A stretch of DNA of 64,000 nucleotides, from positions 124,001-188,000 of the forward strand of contig CAMFKI010000001.1 of assembly GCA_945957365.1 (NCBI GenBank), in the 5' to 3' direction. This document shows positions 8,904 through 17,147 of this stretch, one piece after another (the stretch's first letter is position 1; each line of letters starts with the position of its first letter). The position numbers and the translations under genes are program-made. This DNA is from an uncultured Alphaproteobacteria bacterium. GTDB lineage: Bacteria; Pseudomonadota; Alphaproteobacteria; Rhizobiales; Aestuariivirgaceae. Under the pieces are notes generated by a model. The model had not been told where the DNA came from, did no database searches, and saw only the letters and a list, made by a program, of their open reading frames with translations.

Positions 8904-9440
8904 TTAGCCAGCATCCGGCGCAACGGACTCGAGGTGGTCGAGAACCTCCTCCGGCGCCACGTCCTGCTTCACCTCCTGCAACTCCGCGTCGGTCTCCGCC
9001 GGAACGCCGACCTGCCGCGCCACGCGTTCCAGCAGTCCGGCGAGCTTGGTGATCTCGTGCTCTGCCAGCAGGCTGATCTGAAGGTCGAGGTCGGCGCGCC
9101 TCTCGGCCGTGGCCGACATCCGGTTCTGCGCGATGAGCACGAAGGTCGAGAGGAAGATCGCTTCCACCGAGACCCACGTCGCCAGCATCACGAAGGACGG
9201 GTCCCAGCGCGGCACATGCGGGATGAGGCCGAGATTGGCGGAGATCCAGAAGGAGAAGAAGGCGAGGTGCAGATAGACGAAGATCATGCTGCCGGCGAAG
9301 CGCGTCACCCGGACGGCGACCCGCCCCTCGAAGGAGGCCTGCTTCTCCTCGCGCTTCTTGCGCTCGCTCAGCAGCCGGATGTTGCGGGCGAGAACGGGCG
9401 AGAGGCCCGATCGGCCCATGGATGTGCCATCGCTAGACAT
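8904..9440 (-). CDS. DUF1003 membrane protein
   Basis: A 178-residue protein of the DUF1003 family. A basic N-terminal segment is followed by two close membrane helices (FAGSMIFVYLHLAFFSFWISANLG and FVMLATWVSVEAIFLSTFVLIAQNRM regions in part) and a coiled C-terminal tail rich in charged residues. The motif DPSFVMLATWVSVEAIFL is typical of the family. Its function is unknown. The reading frame extends further upstream, but the ATG at 9440 was chosen because the family begins near here; an ATG at 9419 is also possible. The next gene upstream on the same strand is the Gly-rich membrane protein at 9538. Confidence 0.8.
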   Translation of the reverse strand: MSSDGTSMGRSGLSPVLARNIRLLSERKKREEKQASFEGRVAVRVTRFAGSMIFVYLHLAFFSFWISANLGLIPHVPRWDPSFVMLATWVSVEAIFLSTFVLIAQNRMSATAERRADLDLQISLLAEHEITKLAGLLERVARQVGVPAETDAELQEVKQDVAPEEVLDHLESVAPDAG

Positions 9441-9537
9441 GCTGCCACAATGCCACGCTGTGGCGGCTGTTCCCTGCAGCCTCAAAATGCAGCGGGCTGC
9501 CGGAAACCTCCGGCAGCCCGCGCAATGGTGAGTGATG

Positions 9538-9840
9538 TCAGGCCGAGCGGTTCTTGATGGCGCCGACGATGGCCGAGAGGATGGCGCCACCGGCGCCGCC
9601 GCCGATCAGGCTCGACAGGATGCCGGCGATGTCGAGGCCCTGGGTGGCCGCTGCCGCCTGGTCGGCGGTGACGGCACCGCCCGTCATGCGCTCCACGATC
9701 TGGCCCAGCACAAGGCCGCCCAGCGCACCGACAATCGAGTTGCCCGCACCGCCGAGATCGAACTTGCCATTGGCCCTGCCAGCCACGTTGCCGCCGACCG
9801 CACCGGCGATCAGCTGGATGATCAAACCTACGATGTCCAT
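9538..9840 (-). CDS. Small glycine-rich membrane protein
   Basis: A 100-residue hydrophobic protein very rich in Gly, Ala and Ile. Two glycine-zipper-like hydrophobic stretches (residues about 4-25 and 75-95) flank a central QIVERMTGGAVTADQAAAATQG segment. No charged domain or enzyme motif is present. It resembles the small alphaproteobacterial membrane proteins annotated only as hypothetical. The upstream gap to the permease at 9988 is about 150 bases. Confidence 0.65.
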   Translation of the reverse strand: MDIVGLIIQLIAGAVGGNVAGRANGKFDLGGAGNSIVGALGGLVLGQIVERMTGGAVTADQAAAATQGLDIAGILSSLIGGGAGGAILSAIVGAIKNRSA

Positions 9841-9987
9841 ATGCTACCCCCTTGCTCACGGGCCACCTGCGCACAGGCTTCAACCCATTTCTCAGTTTAA
9901 GATTGATGTGCCGCAGCGGCAAAGGCAACGCGGCCCGTTCCACAGGACATCGGGCGGGATCTGCAGCCGGTGAGGGAATTCCGGGGT

Positions 9988-11685
9988 CTAGAGGTCGTCG
10001 AGCGTGAGCGCCAGCCCCCGGCGCCCGCCCGGCAGGGCTGATTCGGACATGTGGTCGGCGAGGTGCCGGATCATCGCCACGGCCAGCGGCAATGCGGCCG
10101 CCGCATCGTCGGTCCCGGCCGCGATGAGGTCCGCCACAGTGGCCGGGAGCGGCTTGCCGGTCCAGCCGAAGGTGAGCCTGAGGGCCACCTCGTCATACTG
10201 GGCGGCAACCTCCACCGGCCCTTCCGCCAGCGCCGCCATGGCATGCGCCGTCTCCTCGACGATCGCTTCCGCCTTCGCCACCAGTTCGGTCCGCGCGCCC
10301 CACAGCCTGGCATTGCCGTCGATCCACGACTTCAGCACCTGGTCACCTTCGGTCGCCCGCCAGGTCGTCGCCACCTTGCGATGAACGCCGATGCGGAACA
10401 CCGCCGTCAGCACGATCGCCGCGGCGACGGAGGTGAGCAGCGCCGAGCTGAACACCGTCTTCACCACCGCGGGGATCAGCAGCGCGTGCATGATGTCGTC
10501 GAAGGCCAGTCCGATGATCAGCGCCGAGCCGATGGTGATGGCGCGGCGGTTGTCGATCGCCCGCTGCGTCAGCATGTTGAAGCCGGCGCGCATCACGAAG
10601 CCCGCCGTGAAGAACACCGCGGCACCCTGCACCGAGGCCGGGATCAGCAGCAGCAGCGGCGGGCCGAAGGGCAGCAGCCCGAGCACGATCCACACCGCGC
10701 CCACGCCGCGTGCAATCCGCGGGTCCGATACGCCGCTCGCCGCTACGAGGCCCACACTGCCGGAATTGGTGTTGACCGGCATCGAGCCGAGCAGCCCCGC
10801 GACGATGTTGGCCAGTCCCTCGGCGAGCCCGCCCGCTGCGATCGAGCGGGTATTGGGCCGCTTCCAGTTGCGGTCCGACACCTGGTGGCTCGCCACCACG
10901 TCGCCCGCCACCCGCAGGAAGCTCGCCACCGCCCCGATCATGAAGCCCGGCAGGTAGCTGCCGGTGAAGCTGATCGGCACCAGCGGCCAGTGCGGCACCG
11001 CCAGCATGAAGCTCGGCATGGCCAGCGCCTGCGTGCCGAGCAGCATGTAGAGGACGGCGGCCGCCGCACAGCCCGCACCCATGCCCGCCAGAACGGCGAC
11101 GGCCCGCAGCGCCGTGCCGCCCCACACCGACAGCGCCACCATGGTGACCAGCGCCGCCGCCGCGGCCAGCCATTCGAGCGGTGCCGCCACCTGGCCGGCA
11201 CTCACGCCGCAGATGAGCTTGAGACCCAGCATGCCCCAGCCCAGCCCGATCATCACCACGGCAACGCCCGTCACGTCGGCAGGAATGAATCCCCGCACAT
11301 GGCGCAGGATGCGTGACAGCACCACCTGCGTGAGGCCCGCCACGATCGTGAGGCCCGCCACGGCGCCCAGCCCCTGGGAACCCGCGACGGCCAGCACCGG
11401 GGCGACGTAGATGCCGCCGAAACAGGCCGGCAGCAGGTAGCCCGAGCCGATGCCGCGCCAGCCCCAGGCCTGCAGCAGCGTGGCGACGCCCACCGCGATC
11501 ATGGCGAGCTGGCAATAGCTTTCGACCGCCGCACCGTCGAGCCCTGCCGCCTGCGCCATGAGCCGAGGGATGACCAGCGTCACCGCCCCCAGCCCGAAGT
11601 GCTGCAGCACGGCGGGCGCATAGACTGCGAGGCCCAGCTTCGTGGGCGCCGTGCTCCGTGCCGTCGTCATTGCCGCCTGTCCCAT
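9988..11685 (-). CDS. NCS2-type nucleobase permease with extra C-terminal domain
   Basis: A 565-residue protein of the NCS2 (xanthine/uracil permease) family. Residues 1-430 hold the membrane core, with LQHFGLGAVTLVIPRL at helix 1 and GLLGSMPVNTNSGSVGLVAASG in the substrate region where the family usually has a PxTTxxENxG-like sequence. About 120 residues follow the last helix, which typical family members lack; they end in ALPGGRRGLALTLDDL. That ending resembles the last strand of a GHKL-type ATPase fold, an inference only. ATG 11685 follows GCGGAGGCAA; ATG 11670 is an alternative. It is divergent from the Cache gene and pairs with a second NCS2 gene at 12783. Confidence 0.8.
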   Translation of the reverse strand: MGQAAMTTARSTAPTKLGLAVYAPAVLQHFGLGAVTLVIPRLMAQAAGLDGAAVESYCQLAMIAVGVATLLQAWGWRGIGSGYLLPACFGGIYVAPVLAVAGSQGLGAVAGLTIVAGLTQVVLSRILRHVRGFIPADVTGVAVVMIGLGWGMLGLKLICGVSAGQVAAPLEWLAAAAALVTMVALSVWGGTALRAVAVLAGMGAGCAAAAVLYMLLGTQALAMPSFMLAVPHWPLVPISFTGSYLPGFMIGAVASFLRVAGDVVASHQVSDRNWKRPNTRSIAAGGLAEGLANIVAGLLGSMPVNTNSGSVGLVAASGVSDPRIARGVGAVWIVLGLLPFGPPLLLLIPASVQGAAVFFTAGFVMRAGFNMLTQRAIDNRRAITIGSALIIGLAFDDIMHALLIPAVVKTVFSSALLTSVAAAIVLTAVFRIGVHRKVATTWRATEGDQVLKSWIDGNARLWGARTELVAKAEAIVEETAHAMAALAEGPVEVAAQYDEVALRLTFGWTGKPLPATVADLIAAGTDDAAAALPLAVAMIRHLADHMSESALPGGRRGLALTLDDL

Positions 11686-11788
11686 TTGCCTCCGCAGCAA
11701 ACGCGGGGATTGCAGATTGCCGTCGCGAGCCCGCTCCCGGGGGCTTGTTGTGTCTTGGCGATAGTTTGTCAAGCAAGTCTCAACTTGG

Positions 11789-11804
11789 TTCAATTGACAT
11801 TGAA
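11789..11804. promoter_or_regulatory. Inverted repeat in a divergent promoter, possible operator
   Basis: TTCAAT-N4-ATTGAA is a perfect 6-base inverted repeat in the region between the divergent NCS2 and Cache genes. It overlaps TTGACA (11794-11799), a perfect match to a -35 box reading toward the Cache gene; the matching -10 is weak (CATGAA after 17 bases). The geometry fits a repressor site, but the regulator is unknown. Confidence 0.45.
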
Positions 11805-11848
11805 AGTCCTTTCACTCATGAAACCGCATTCCCGGAGAAAGTGCACCC

Positions 11849-12778
11849 ATGTCAGTGAACCGGTCGGCCATCGTGCTCGGTGTCGTCCTTGCCCTGCTGT
11901 CCACGTCCAGCACCGCGGTGCGGGCCGGCGCCACGTCCGCGGCCGCATCCTACGAATACAGCGACACCCGCGAACTGGTCTCGACGGTCGAGGACGCGGC
12001 GCAGATGCTGGCCGCACGCGGGACCGATGCCTTCGCCGACTTCGCTGAGCCCGCGTCGCGCTGGCTGCACGGCACGGACTACCTCTATGTCTATTCCGCC
12101 GATGGCCGCTGCCTGTTCAACAGCGGGCAGCCGGAACTCGTCGGCAAGGCCATGCAGGACTACCGCGACGTGGGCGGCCGTCCGGTGGTGCAAGAGCTGA
12201 TGGCGATCGCTGCGAACCCCGATCCCCATGCGGCGGACTGGGTGTTCTTCCTGTTCCAGGAAGGCAACGTGCTCACCCCCCTCTGGAAGACGAGCTACAA
12301 CGTGAAGGCCACGCTTCCCGATGGCCGTGTCGTCGTCGTCGGCAGCGGCCGCTCCAACCTCAAGATGGAGCGCCGCTTCGTCACCGAAGGCGTCGATGCG
12401 GCCGCGGCCATGCTGGCGGCCGAGGGACCGGACGCGGCCTTCAAGGCCATCGCCGAGCCATCCTCGCGGTTCAACGTCCTCGGCTCCTATGCCTTCGTGC
12501 TCGACATGCAGGGCCATACGCTGGTCGACCCCTCCTTCCCCACCATGCCGGGGCGCGATCTCTCCGGCATGACCGACGCGATCGGCCGCGCCTATGTCAG
12601 CGAACTGCTGGGCAAGCTCGCCAGCGCCGACACCGCCTCCACCATGTTCTTCTGGCGCGCCAATCCCAACGACGTTCCACAGCGCAAGGCGATCTATGCC
12701 CGCAAGGTCGCGTCCGGCGGCAAGACTTACATTGTCGGAACTGAATATCTCCTGCCCACTCCCATCTGGATGAACTAG
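11849..12778 (+). CDS. Exported protein with two Cache domains
   Basis: A 309-residue protein with a signal peptide (cleavage expected near residue 26, after AVRA) and two similar Cache-type ligand-binding domains, roughly residues 40-170 and 175-305. Each has an EDAAQML or EGVDAAAAML helix, a DYLYVYSADGRCLFN or SYAFVLDMQGHTLVD strand pair, and a conserved aromatic end (WKTSYN, YIVGTEYLLP). Cache domains normally sit in chemoreceptors or kinases, but here no membrane or signalling domain follows, so it should be free in the periplasm. It lies 4 bases before an NCS2 permease and opposite another, so it may bind their substrate. The ribosome site is GGAGAAAG. Confidence 0.8.
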   Translation: MSVNRSAIVLGVVLALLSTSSTAVRAGATSAAASYEYSDTRELVSTVEDAAQMLAARGTDAFADFAEPASRWLHGTDYLYVYSADGRCLFNSGQPELVGKAMQDYRDVGGRPVVQELMAIAANPDPHAADWVFFLFQEGNVLTPLWKTSYNVKATLPDGRVVVVGSGRSNLKMERRFVTEGVDAAAAMLAAEGPDAAFKAIAEPSSRFNVLGSYAFVLDMQGHTLVDPSFPTMPGRDLSGMTDAIGRAYVSELLGKLASADTASTMFFWRANPNDVPQRKAIYARKVASGGKTYIVGTEYLLPTPIWMN

Positions 12779-12782
12779 CGCC

Positions 12783-14117
12783 ATGGCGTCTCCCTCCTCC
12801 CAGCCCCTGCTCTATGGCCTGCTCGACCGTCCGCCGCTGGTGCGGCTGCTGCTGCTCGCCTTCCAGCATGTCTGCCTCATGGCCAGCGCGCTGGTCCTGC
12901 CCTCGGTGCTGATCGCCGAGATCGGCGGCAGCCGCGGCGAGGCGCAGACCGTCGTCGCCCTGTCGATGATCGCCTGCGGCCTCGGCACCATCCTGCAGGC
13001 CATCCGGCTGCCCTTCATGGGGTCGGGCTACTTCGTTCCCAACGTCGTCGGCCCCAACTTCTTCGCCGCCTCGATGTCGGCGGCGTGGATCGGCGGCGTG
13101 CCGCTGATGCGCGGCATGACCATCTTCGCCGGCCTGTTCCAGGTGCTGTTCTCGAGCTTCATCCGCCGCGTCAAGTTCCTCTTTCCCAACGAGATCCTCG
13201 GCCTCGTGGTGATGATGGTGGGCGTCGGACTCGTGCCGGTGAGCAGTTCCAAGCTCATGAGCGTCGAGTTCGCCAGCGACGTCGCCAACCGCCCCGCCAC
13301 CGGCATCGCCCTTGCGGTGCTGTTGCTGATGATGGTGCTCACCGTGCGCGGAAAGGGCCTGTTCCGGCTTTTCGCCGTGCTGATCGGAATGATCACCGGC
13401 TATGTCCTCTGCCTCGCCACCGGCATGGTGGGCCAGTCCGACCTCGACCTCATCGCCAGCCTGCCGTGGATCCGCATGCCCGACTTCGCCAGCCTCGGCG
13501 GCATCGCGTTCCGCGCCGATCTCATTCCCACCTTCATCATCGTCTCGATCTGCGGCGCGCTGAAGAGCTTCGGCAATCTCGTGCTGGCCGAGAAGGTCAA
13601 CGACCCCGAGTGGAAGGAGCCCGACATGGGCAGCATGCAGCGCGGCCTGATCGCCGACGGCGTGGCCCTGGCGGGGGCCGGCGTCCTCGGCGGCATGGCA
13701 TCGGACACCTCTTCCAGCAACGTCGTGCTGAGCGGCACCTCGGGCGCCACCAGCCGCGTCATCGCCTATGCCACGGGCGCCATCTTCATCGTGCTCGGCT
13801 TCTTTCCCAAGGTCAGCAGCCTGCTCGCCGTGATGCCAGCACCCGTCGCCGGCGCGGTCCTCGTCTTCTCCGCCTGCTACATGATCATGTCGGGCCTCCA
13901 GATCATGACCAGCGAGAAGCTCGACTACCGCCGCACCTTCGCCATCGGGCTGGGCCTTTTCGCCGGCTTCAGCCACGACATGGTGCCCCAGGTCTATGCC
14001 AACGTGCCGGCCTTCGTGCACCCGGTCATGGGCACGTCGCTGTCCTTCGCCGTCATTGTCGCGGTGCTGCTGAACCAGCTCCTCGCCGTCGGCCTGCCCG
14101 CCCCATCCCCGCGCTGA
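12783..14117 (+). CDS. NCS2-type nucleobase permease
   Basis: A 444-residue integral membrane protein of the xanthine/uracil permease family with 12-14 expected helices. Family features are LAFQHVCLMASALVLPSVL at helix 1, GSGYFVPNVVGPNFFAAS, and GGMASDTSSSNVVLSGTSG in the substrate-binding region. The usual acidic and Asn residues of this motif are changed, so the substrate may not be a classical purine or uracil. It is 4 bases after the Cache protein gene, which argues for one transcript. The stop is followed by a terminator that serves rpsD on the other strand. Confidence 0.85.
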   Translation: MASPSSQPLLYGLLDRPPLVRLLLLAFQHVCLMASALVLPSVLIAEIGGSRGEAQTVVALSMIACGLGTILQAIRLPFMGSGYFVPNVVGPNFFAASMSAAWIGGVPLMRGMTIFAGLFQVLFSSFIRRVKFLFPNEILGLVVMMVGVGLVPVSSSKLMSVEFASDVANRPATGIALAVLLLMMVLTVRGKGLFRLFAVLIGMITGYVLCLATGMVGQSDLDLIASLPWIRMPDFASLGGIAFRADLIPTFIIVSICGALKSFGNLVLAEKVNDPEWKEPDMGSMQRGLIADGVALAGAGVLGGMASDTSSSNVVLSGTSGATSRVIAYATGAIFIVLGFFPKVSSLLAVMPAPVAGAVLVFSACYMIMSGLQIMTSEKLDYRRTFAIGLGLFAGFSHDMVPQVYANVPAFVHPVMGTSLSFAVIVAVLLNQLLAVGLPAPSPR

Positions 14118-14120
14118 ACC

Positions 14121-14162
14121 GGAATGCGAAAAGGGCCACCACGTCGCGCGACGTGATGGCCC
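14121..14162 (-). terminator. Intrinsic terminator of rpsD
   Basis: On the minus strand a hairpin with arms GGGCCA-x-CACGTC and GACGTG-x-TGGCCC around a GCGC loop (plus-strand 14133-14162) is followed by TTTTCGCATT. It lies 49 bases after the rpsD stop, as expected for a rho-independent terminator. Confidence 0.75.
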
Positions 14163-14210
14163 CTGAACTGTACCGTCGGGCCGGAGGCTTCGTCCCCGGC
14201 CCCGACGCGC

Positions 14211-14828
14211 TTAGCGCGAGTAGTATTCGACGACCAGGTTCGGCTGCATCTGGACGGGATAGGGAACGTCCGAGAGGGCCGGCACGCGCACCATGCGGGC
14301 GGTCATGCCCTTGTGGTCGACTTCGATGTAGTCCGGCGTGTCACGCTCGGCGAGCTGCACGGCCTCGAGCACGGTGGCGAGGCCCTTGGCCTTGTCGGTG
14401 AGCTCGATCACGTCGCCGGCCTTGAGGCGGATCGACGAGATCGTCACGCGGCGGCCGTTGAGCTTCACGTGGCCATGCGACACGAACTGGCGTGCGGCGA
14501 AGATGGTCGGCACGAACTTCGAACGGTACACGACCACGTCGAGGCGGCGCTCGAGCAGGCCGATGAGGTTTTCCGACGAGTCGCCCGTCATGCGCACGGC
14601 TTCGTCATAGACCTTGTGGAACTGGCGTTCCGAAAGATTGGCGTAATAGCCCTTGAGCTTCTGCTTGGCCTTCAGCTGGGTGCCGAAGTCCGACATCTTG
14701 CCCTTGCGGCGCTGGCCATGCTGGCCGGGGCCATATTCACGCTTGTTGACGGGGCTCTTGGGGCGGCCCCAGATATTCTCGCCCATGCGGCGATCGATCT
14801 TGTATTTCGCGTTTGCGCGCTTCGTCAT
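14211..14828 (-). CDS. rpsD: 30S ribosomal protein S4
   Basis: A 205-residue S4, the usual alphaproteobacterial length. It begins [26 protein letters not shown] and contains the S4 RNA-binding domain ([37 protein letters not shown] in part, residues about 95-160). S4 nucleates assembly of the 16S 5' domain. It stands alone here rather than in the alpha operon, which is normal for alphaproteobacteria. A CAGGAG ribosome site precedes the ATG and a terminator follows the stop. Confidence 0.98.
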   Translation of the reverse strand: MTKRANAKYKIDRRMGENIWGRPKSPVNKREYGPGQHGQRRKGKMSDFGTQLKAKQKLKGYYANLSERQFHKVYDEAVRMTGDSSENLIGLLERRLDVVVYRSKFVPTIFAARQFVSHGHVKLNGRRVTISSIRLKAGDVIELTDKAKGLATVLEAVQLAERDTPDYIEVDHKGMTARMVRVPALSDVPYPVQMQPNLVVEYYSR

Positions 14829-15132
14829 TTACGGTCTCCTGGAGTGACGTTGAGAACCCACCCTCCTGGCACCGGTCTCCCGGCCGACAGCCCCACGAGG
14901 GGCACGGGCAAGCAGCGACGGAGCCCGAAGGCCCCGTGCTGCGGCGCATATAGGCGAAGCCGGGGGTGGTGTCAAATCCATCAGCACCCCCTCTCCAAGC
15001 CGTCACCCAAGCGAAAGCTGGGGCCCCGTTTCGGGCGCCCAAAGTCAGCGGGGTGCCAGCTTTCGCTGGCATGACGGCCATGTGGGTGGTTCGTTTGACA
15101 ACCAACTGATCAAACACGACAATCCTCCCTAG
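14829..15132. other. Intergenic region rpsD / ABC permease
   Basis: About 300 bases between divergent genes. The left half should hold the rpsD promoter and leader. The right half is mostly repeat B copy 2 (15001-15076). No coding sequence is supported. No clear ribosome site precedes the permease ATG at 15133 beyond a CCTCCCTAG-type stretch. Confidence 0.5.
15001..15076. repeat. Mosaic repeat family B, copy 2
   Basis: Outer arms CGTCA and TGACG enclose hairpin AAGC-GAAA-GCTT extended by neighbouring bases, an inner stem CCCCG/CGGGG, and hairpin TGCCAGC-TTTC-GCTGGCA. The left hairpin has one changed base (CCCAAGC) compared with copy 1, so its stem is slightly weakened while the right hairpin is perfect. 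Confidence 0.8.
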
Positions 15133-15966
15133 ATGCCCCACTCCACCGTCCTCCGCCATCTCCGGGACCTCGCCGCCGTCGCCACGGTGGCCCTGTTCAT
15201 GTTCCCGCTGTTCTGGTGGGGCCTCAATTCCATCAAGCCCGCCAGTGCCATTTTCGAGAATTTCAGCGTCACCTGGTTCGACTTCACCCCCACCCTCGAC
15301 AACTACCGGGTGACTCTCGGAGGTGAGGGCCCCGCCTTCTTCGCCTCCCGCCAGGCGATCCTCGACACGGTCCTGGTGGCGACCGGCGCCACGGTCCTCA
15401 CCCTCCTCGCGGCGCTCCCGGCCGCCTTCGCCCTCTCGCTCATCCACTTCGCCCGGAAGCGCGCCATGTTCCTCTGGGTGCTCTTCCACCGCATCCTGCC
15501 GCCCATCGCCGTGCTGGTGCCCCTCGTCTTCACCTATACGCAGGTCGGCCTGCGCGACACGCGCATCGGCGTCATCCTCGCCCATGCCGCCGTCAACCTT
15601 CCCTTCGCCGTGCTGCTGCTCAAATCCTTCTTCGACGACGTGCCGCGCGAAGTGGGCGAGGCCGCCACCCTCGACGGCGCCACCCGCCGCCAGTGCTTTA
15701 CCCGCATCTACCTGCCCCTCGTCAGGTCCGGCATCGCCGCCACTGCCGTCCTCTGCTTCATCTTCTCGTGGACGGAGTTCCTCATGGCCCTGTTCCTCAC
15801 CAGCACCATCCGCCTGCTCCCCATCCAACTGAGCCTCGTCGTCACCCAGACCTGGGGCTTCACCGCGGCACTGAGCACCGCGAGCATCCTCCCCGCCTTC
15901 CTCTTCGTCCTCCTCGTCCAGCGCCACCTGGTGCGAGGCCTCACCATGGGGCTGGCGAAGGGGTGA
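15133..15966 (+). CDS. Orphan ABC sugar-type permease (MalG/UgpE family)
   Basis: A 277-residue binding-protein-dependent transport permease with six expected membrane helices. The cytoplasmic EAA loop reads EVGEAATLDGATRRQCFTRIYLPL, which docks the ATPase. The N-terminal FMFPLFWWGLNSIKP and the NYRVTL segment are typical of the MalG class of carbohydrate permeases. A working importer also needs a MalF-type partner, an ATPase and a binding protein, and none is nearby on either side. It is flanked on both sides by mosaic repeats. It may work with components elsewhere or be a remnant of a lost operon; the frame is intact. Confidence 0.85.
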   Translation: MPHSTVLRHLRDLAAVATVALFMFPLFWWGLNSIKPASAIFENFSVTWFDFTPTLDNYRVTLGGEGPAFFASRQAILDTVLVATGATVLTLLAALPAAFALSLIHFARKRAMFLWVLFHRILPPIAVLVPLVFTYTQVGLRDTRIGVILAHAAVNLPFAVLLLKSFFDDVPREVGEAATLDGATRRQCFTRIYLPLVRSGIAATAVLCFIFSWTEFLMALFLTSTIRLLPIQLSLVVTQTWGFTAALSTASILPAFLFVLLVQRHLVRGLTMGLAKG

Positions 15967-15986
15967 GGCCGCCGCCCTCTCCCCCG

Positions 15987-16049
15987 CCGTCACTCCACCC
16001 TTCAATGCCGTCACCCCAGCCTTCAATACCGTCACCCCAGCGAAAGCTG
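15987..16049. repeat. Three tandem 21-base units from the arm of repeat B
   Basis: Units begin at 15987, 16008 and 16029, exactly 21 bases apart. Each starts CCGTCACYCCA. The first two continue with CC(C/T)TTCAAT and the third with the GAAA-loop hairpin CCCAGC-GAAA-GCTGGG of repeat B. The right half of that repeat B copy is missing. Confidence 0.7.
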
Positions 16050-16094
16050 GGGCCCAGCTTTGCCGACCCCAGGCGCCCCACCTCCCCACCCTCT

Positions 16095-16172
16095 CGCCTT
16101 GCGCGGACTTGATCCGCGCATCCTTATCAGCCGCCACCAAAAAAGATGCCCCGGTCGAGCCGGGGCAAGGTG
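16095..16172. repeat. Mosaic repeat family A, copy 2
   Basis: Outer arms CGCCTT/AAGGTG, hairpin GCGCGGA-CTTGA-TCCGCGC, inner arms ATCCTT/AAAGAT (imperfect), hairpin GCCCCGG-TCGAG-CCGGGGC. This is the same layout as the other A copies, with compensating changes in the stems. Confidence 0.8.
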
Positions 16173-16328
16173 AAACATGAAGAGCGCCCCCAAAACGCAA
16201 AACGCCGGGACAGGCCCGGCGATGACGAATTCAACGAAAAAACTCGATGGGACCTGTTGAAACCCACTTATCGAGTATGCCTGAACCTAGCACATCGAGC
16301 GCGCGCTGTCAAGGACTTTTATCCCGCG

Positions 16329-17147
16329 CTAGACTTTTAGGTCCAGAAATTCCGGCAGGTGGAAGCTCATCTTCGCATAGGCCGGCAGCGCGTCTTCCGC
16401 CGCGTCCTTCGTCGACGTCAGCAGCACCGCATTGTGCGGCGGCACATCCTTCGTCGCCGCCTTCGGCACCACGTCCTTCAGCACGTCCGCCACCCGCCGG
16501 GCGATCGCCGGTGCGGGGTCGATGTAGCGCACCACCCAGGGCTCCACCTTCGCCATCTCGTCGGCCAGCAACGGGTAATGCGTGCAGCCCAGCACGACGA
16601 CGTCGGTGCGCTTCGCCCCCTCCTCCGCGAACACCGGAGCGATCTCGGCCTTCAGCTCTTCGAGGTCGACCGGCACGCCCTTGAGCTTGCGCTCGGCGAT
16701 CTCCGCCATCTTCGGCGCGCCATGCAGCGTCACGTGGCAGTGCGACGCGAAGTCGTGGATCAGCGTATGCGTATATTCGCGCCTGACCGTTCCCGGCGTC
16801 GCCAGCACCCCGATGATGTGCGACTTCGACTGCGCCGCGGCGGGCTTGATCGCCGGCACGGTGCCCACGAAGGGCACCTTGAATTTCTCCCGCAGCTGGG
16901 CGAGCGCGATGGTGGACGCCGTGTTGCAGGCGATCACCACGATGTCGGGCTCGACCCGCGCGATCAGCCTGCCCATCACGAACAGGATGCGCTGCACCAG
17001 CGCCTGCTCCTCCCAGGCGCCATAGGGAAAGGCCGCATTGTCGGCCGAATAGACCAGCTGCGCGAAGGGCAGCTCATGCCGCACCGAGCGCGCCACGGTG
17101 AGCCCGCCCATGCCGCTGTCGAACAGCAGGATGCGGGCCTGGCTCAT
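16329..17147 (-). CDS. murI: Glutamate racemase
   Basis: A 272-residue racemase that converts L- to D-glutamate for peptidoglycan. The two catalytic cysteines are both present: C74 in IACNTAS and C188 in GCTHYPLL. The N-terminal FDSGMGGL motif (residues 9-16) carries the substrate-binding Asp-Ser. Its length is normal. The ATG overlaps the stop of trmJ by four bases (ATGA), so the two genes are translationally coupled, with trmJ first. Confidence 0.96.
   Translation of the reverse strand: MSQARILLFDSGMGGLTVARSVRHELPFAQLVYSADNAAFPYGAWEEQALVQRILFVMGRLIARVEPDIVVIACNTASTIALAQLREKFKVPFVGTVPAIKPAAAQSKSHIIGVLATPGTVRREYTHTLIHDFASHCHVTLHGAPKMAEIAERKLKGVPVDLEELKAEIAPVFAEEGAKRTDVVVLGCTHYPLLADEMAKVEPWVVRYIDPAPAIARRVADVLKDVVPKAATKDVPPHNAVLLTSTKDAAEDALPAYAKMSFHLPEFLDLKV

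Larger units (their letters stand above)
15967..16328. other. Repeat-filled intergenic region
   Basis: About 360 bases with no supported gene. It holds three 21-base tandem units derived from the left arm of repeat B, one repeat A, and a hairpin CGCCGGG-ACAGG-CCCGGCG near 16203-16222 followed by GATGACG, which looks like half of a third repeat type. The last 90 bases before the murI stop show nothing recognisable. Confidence 0.6.
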
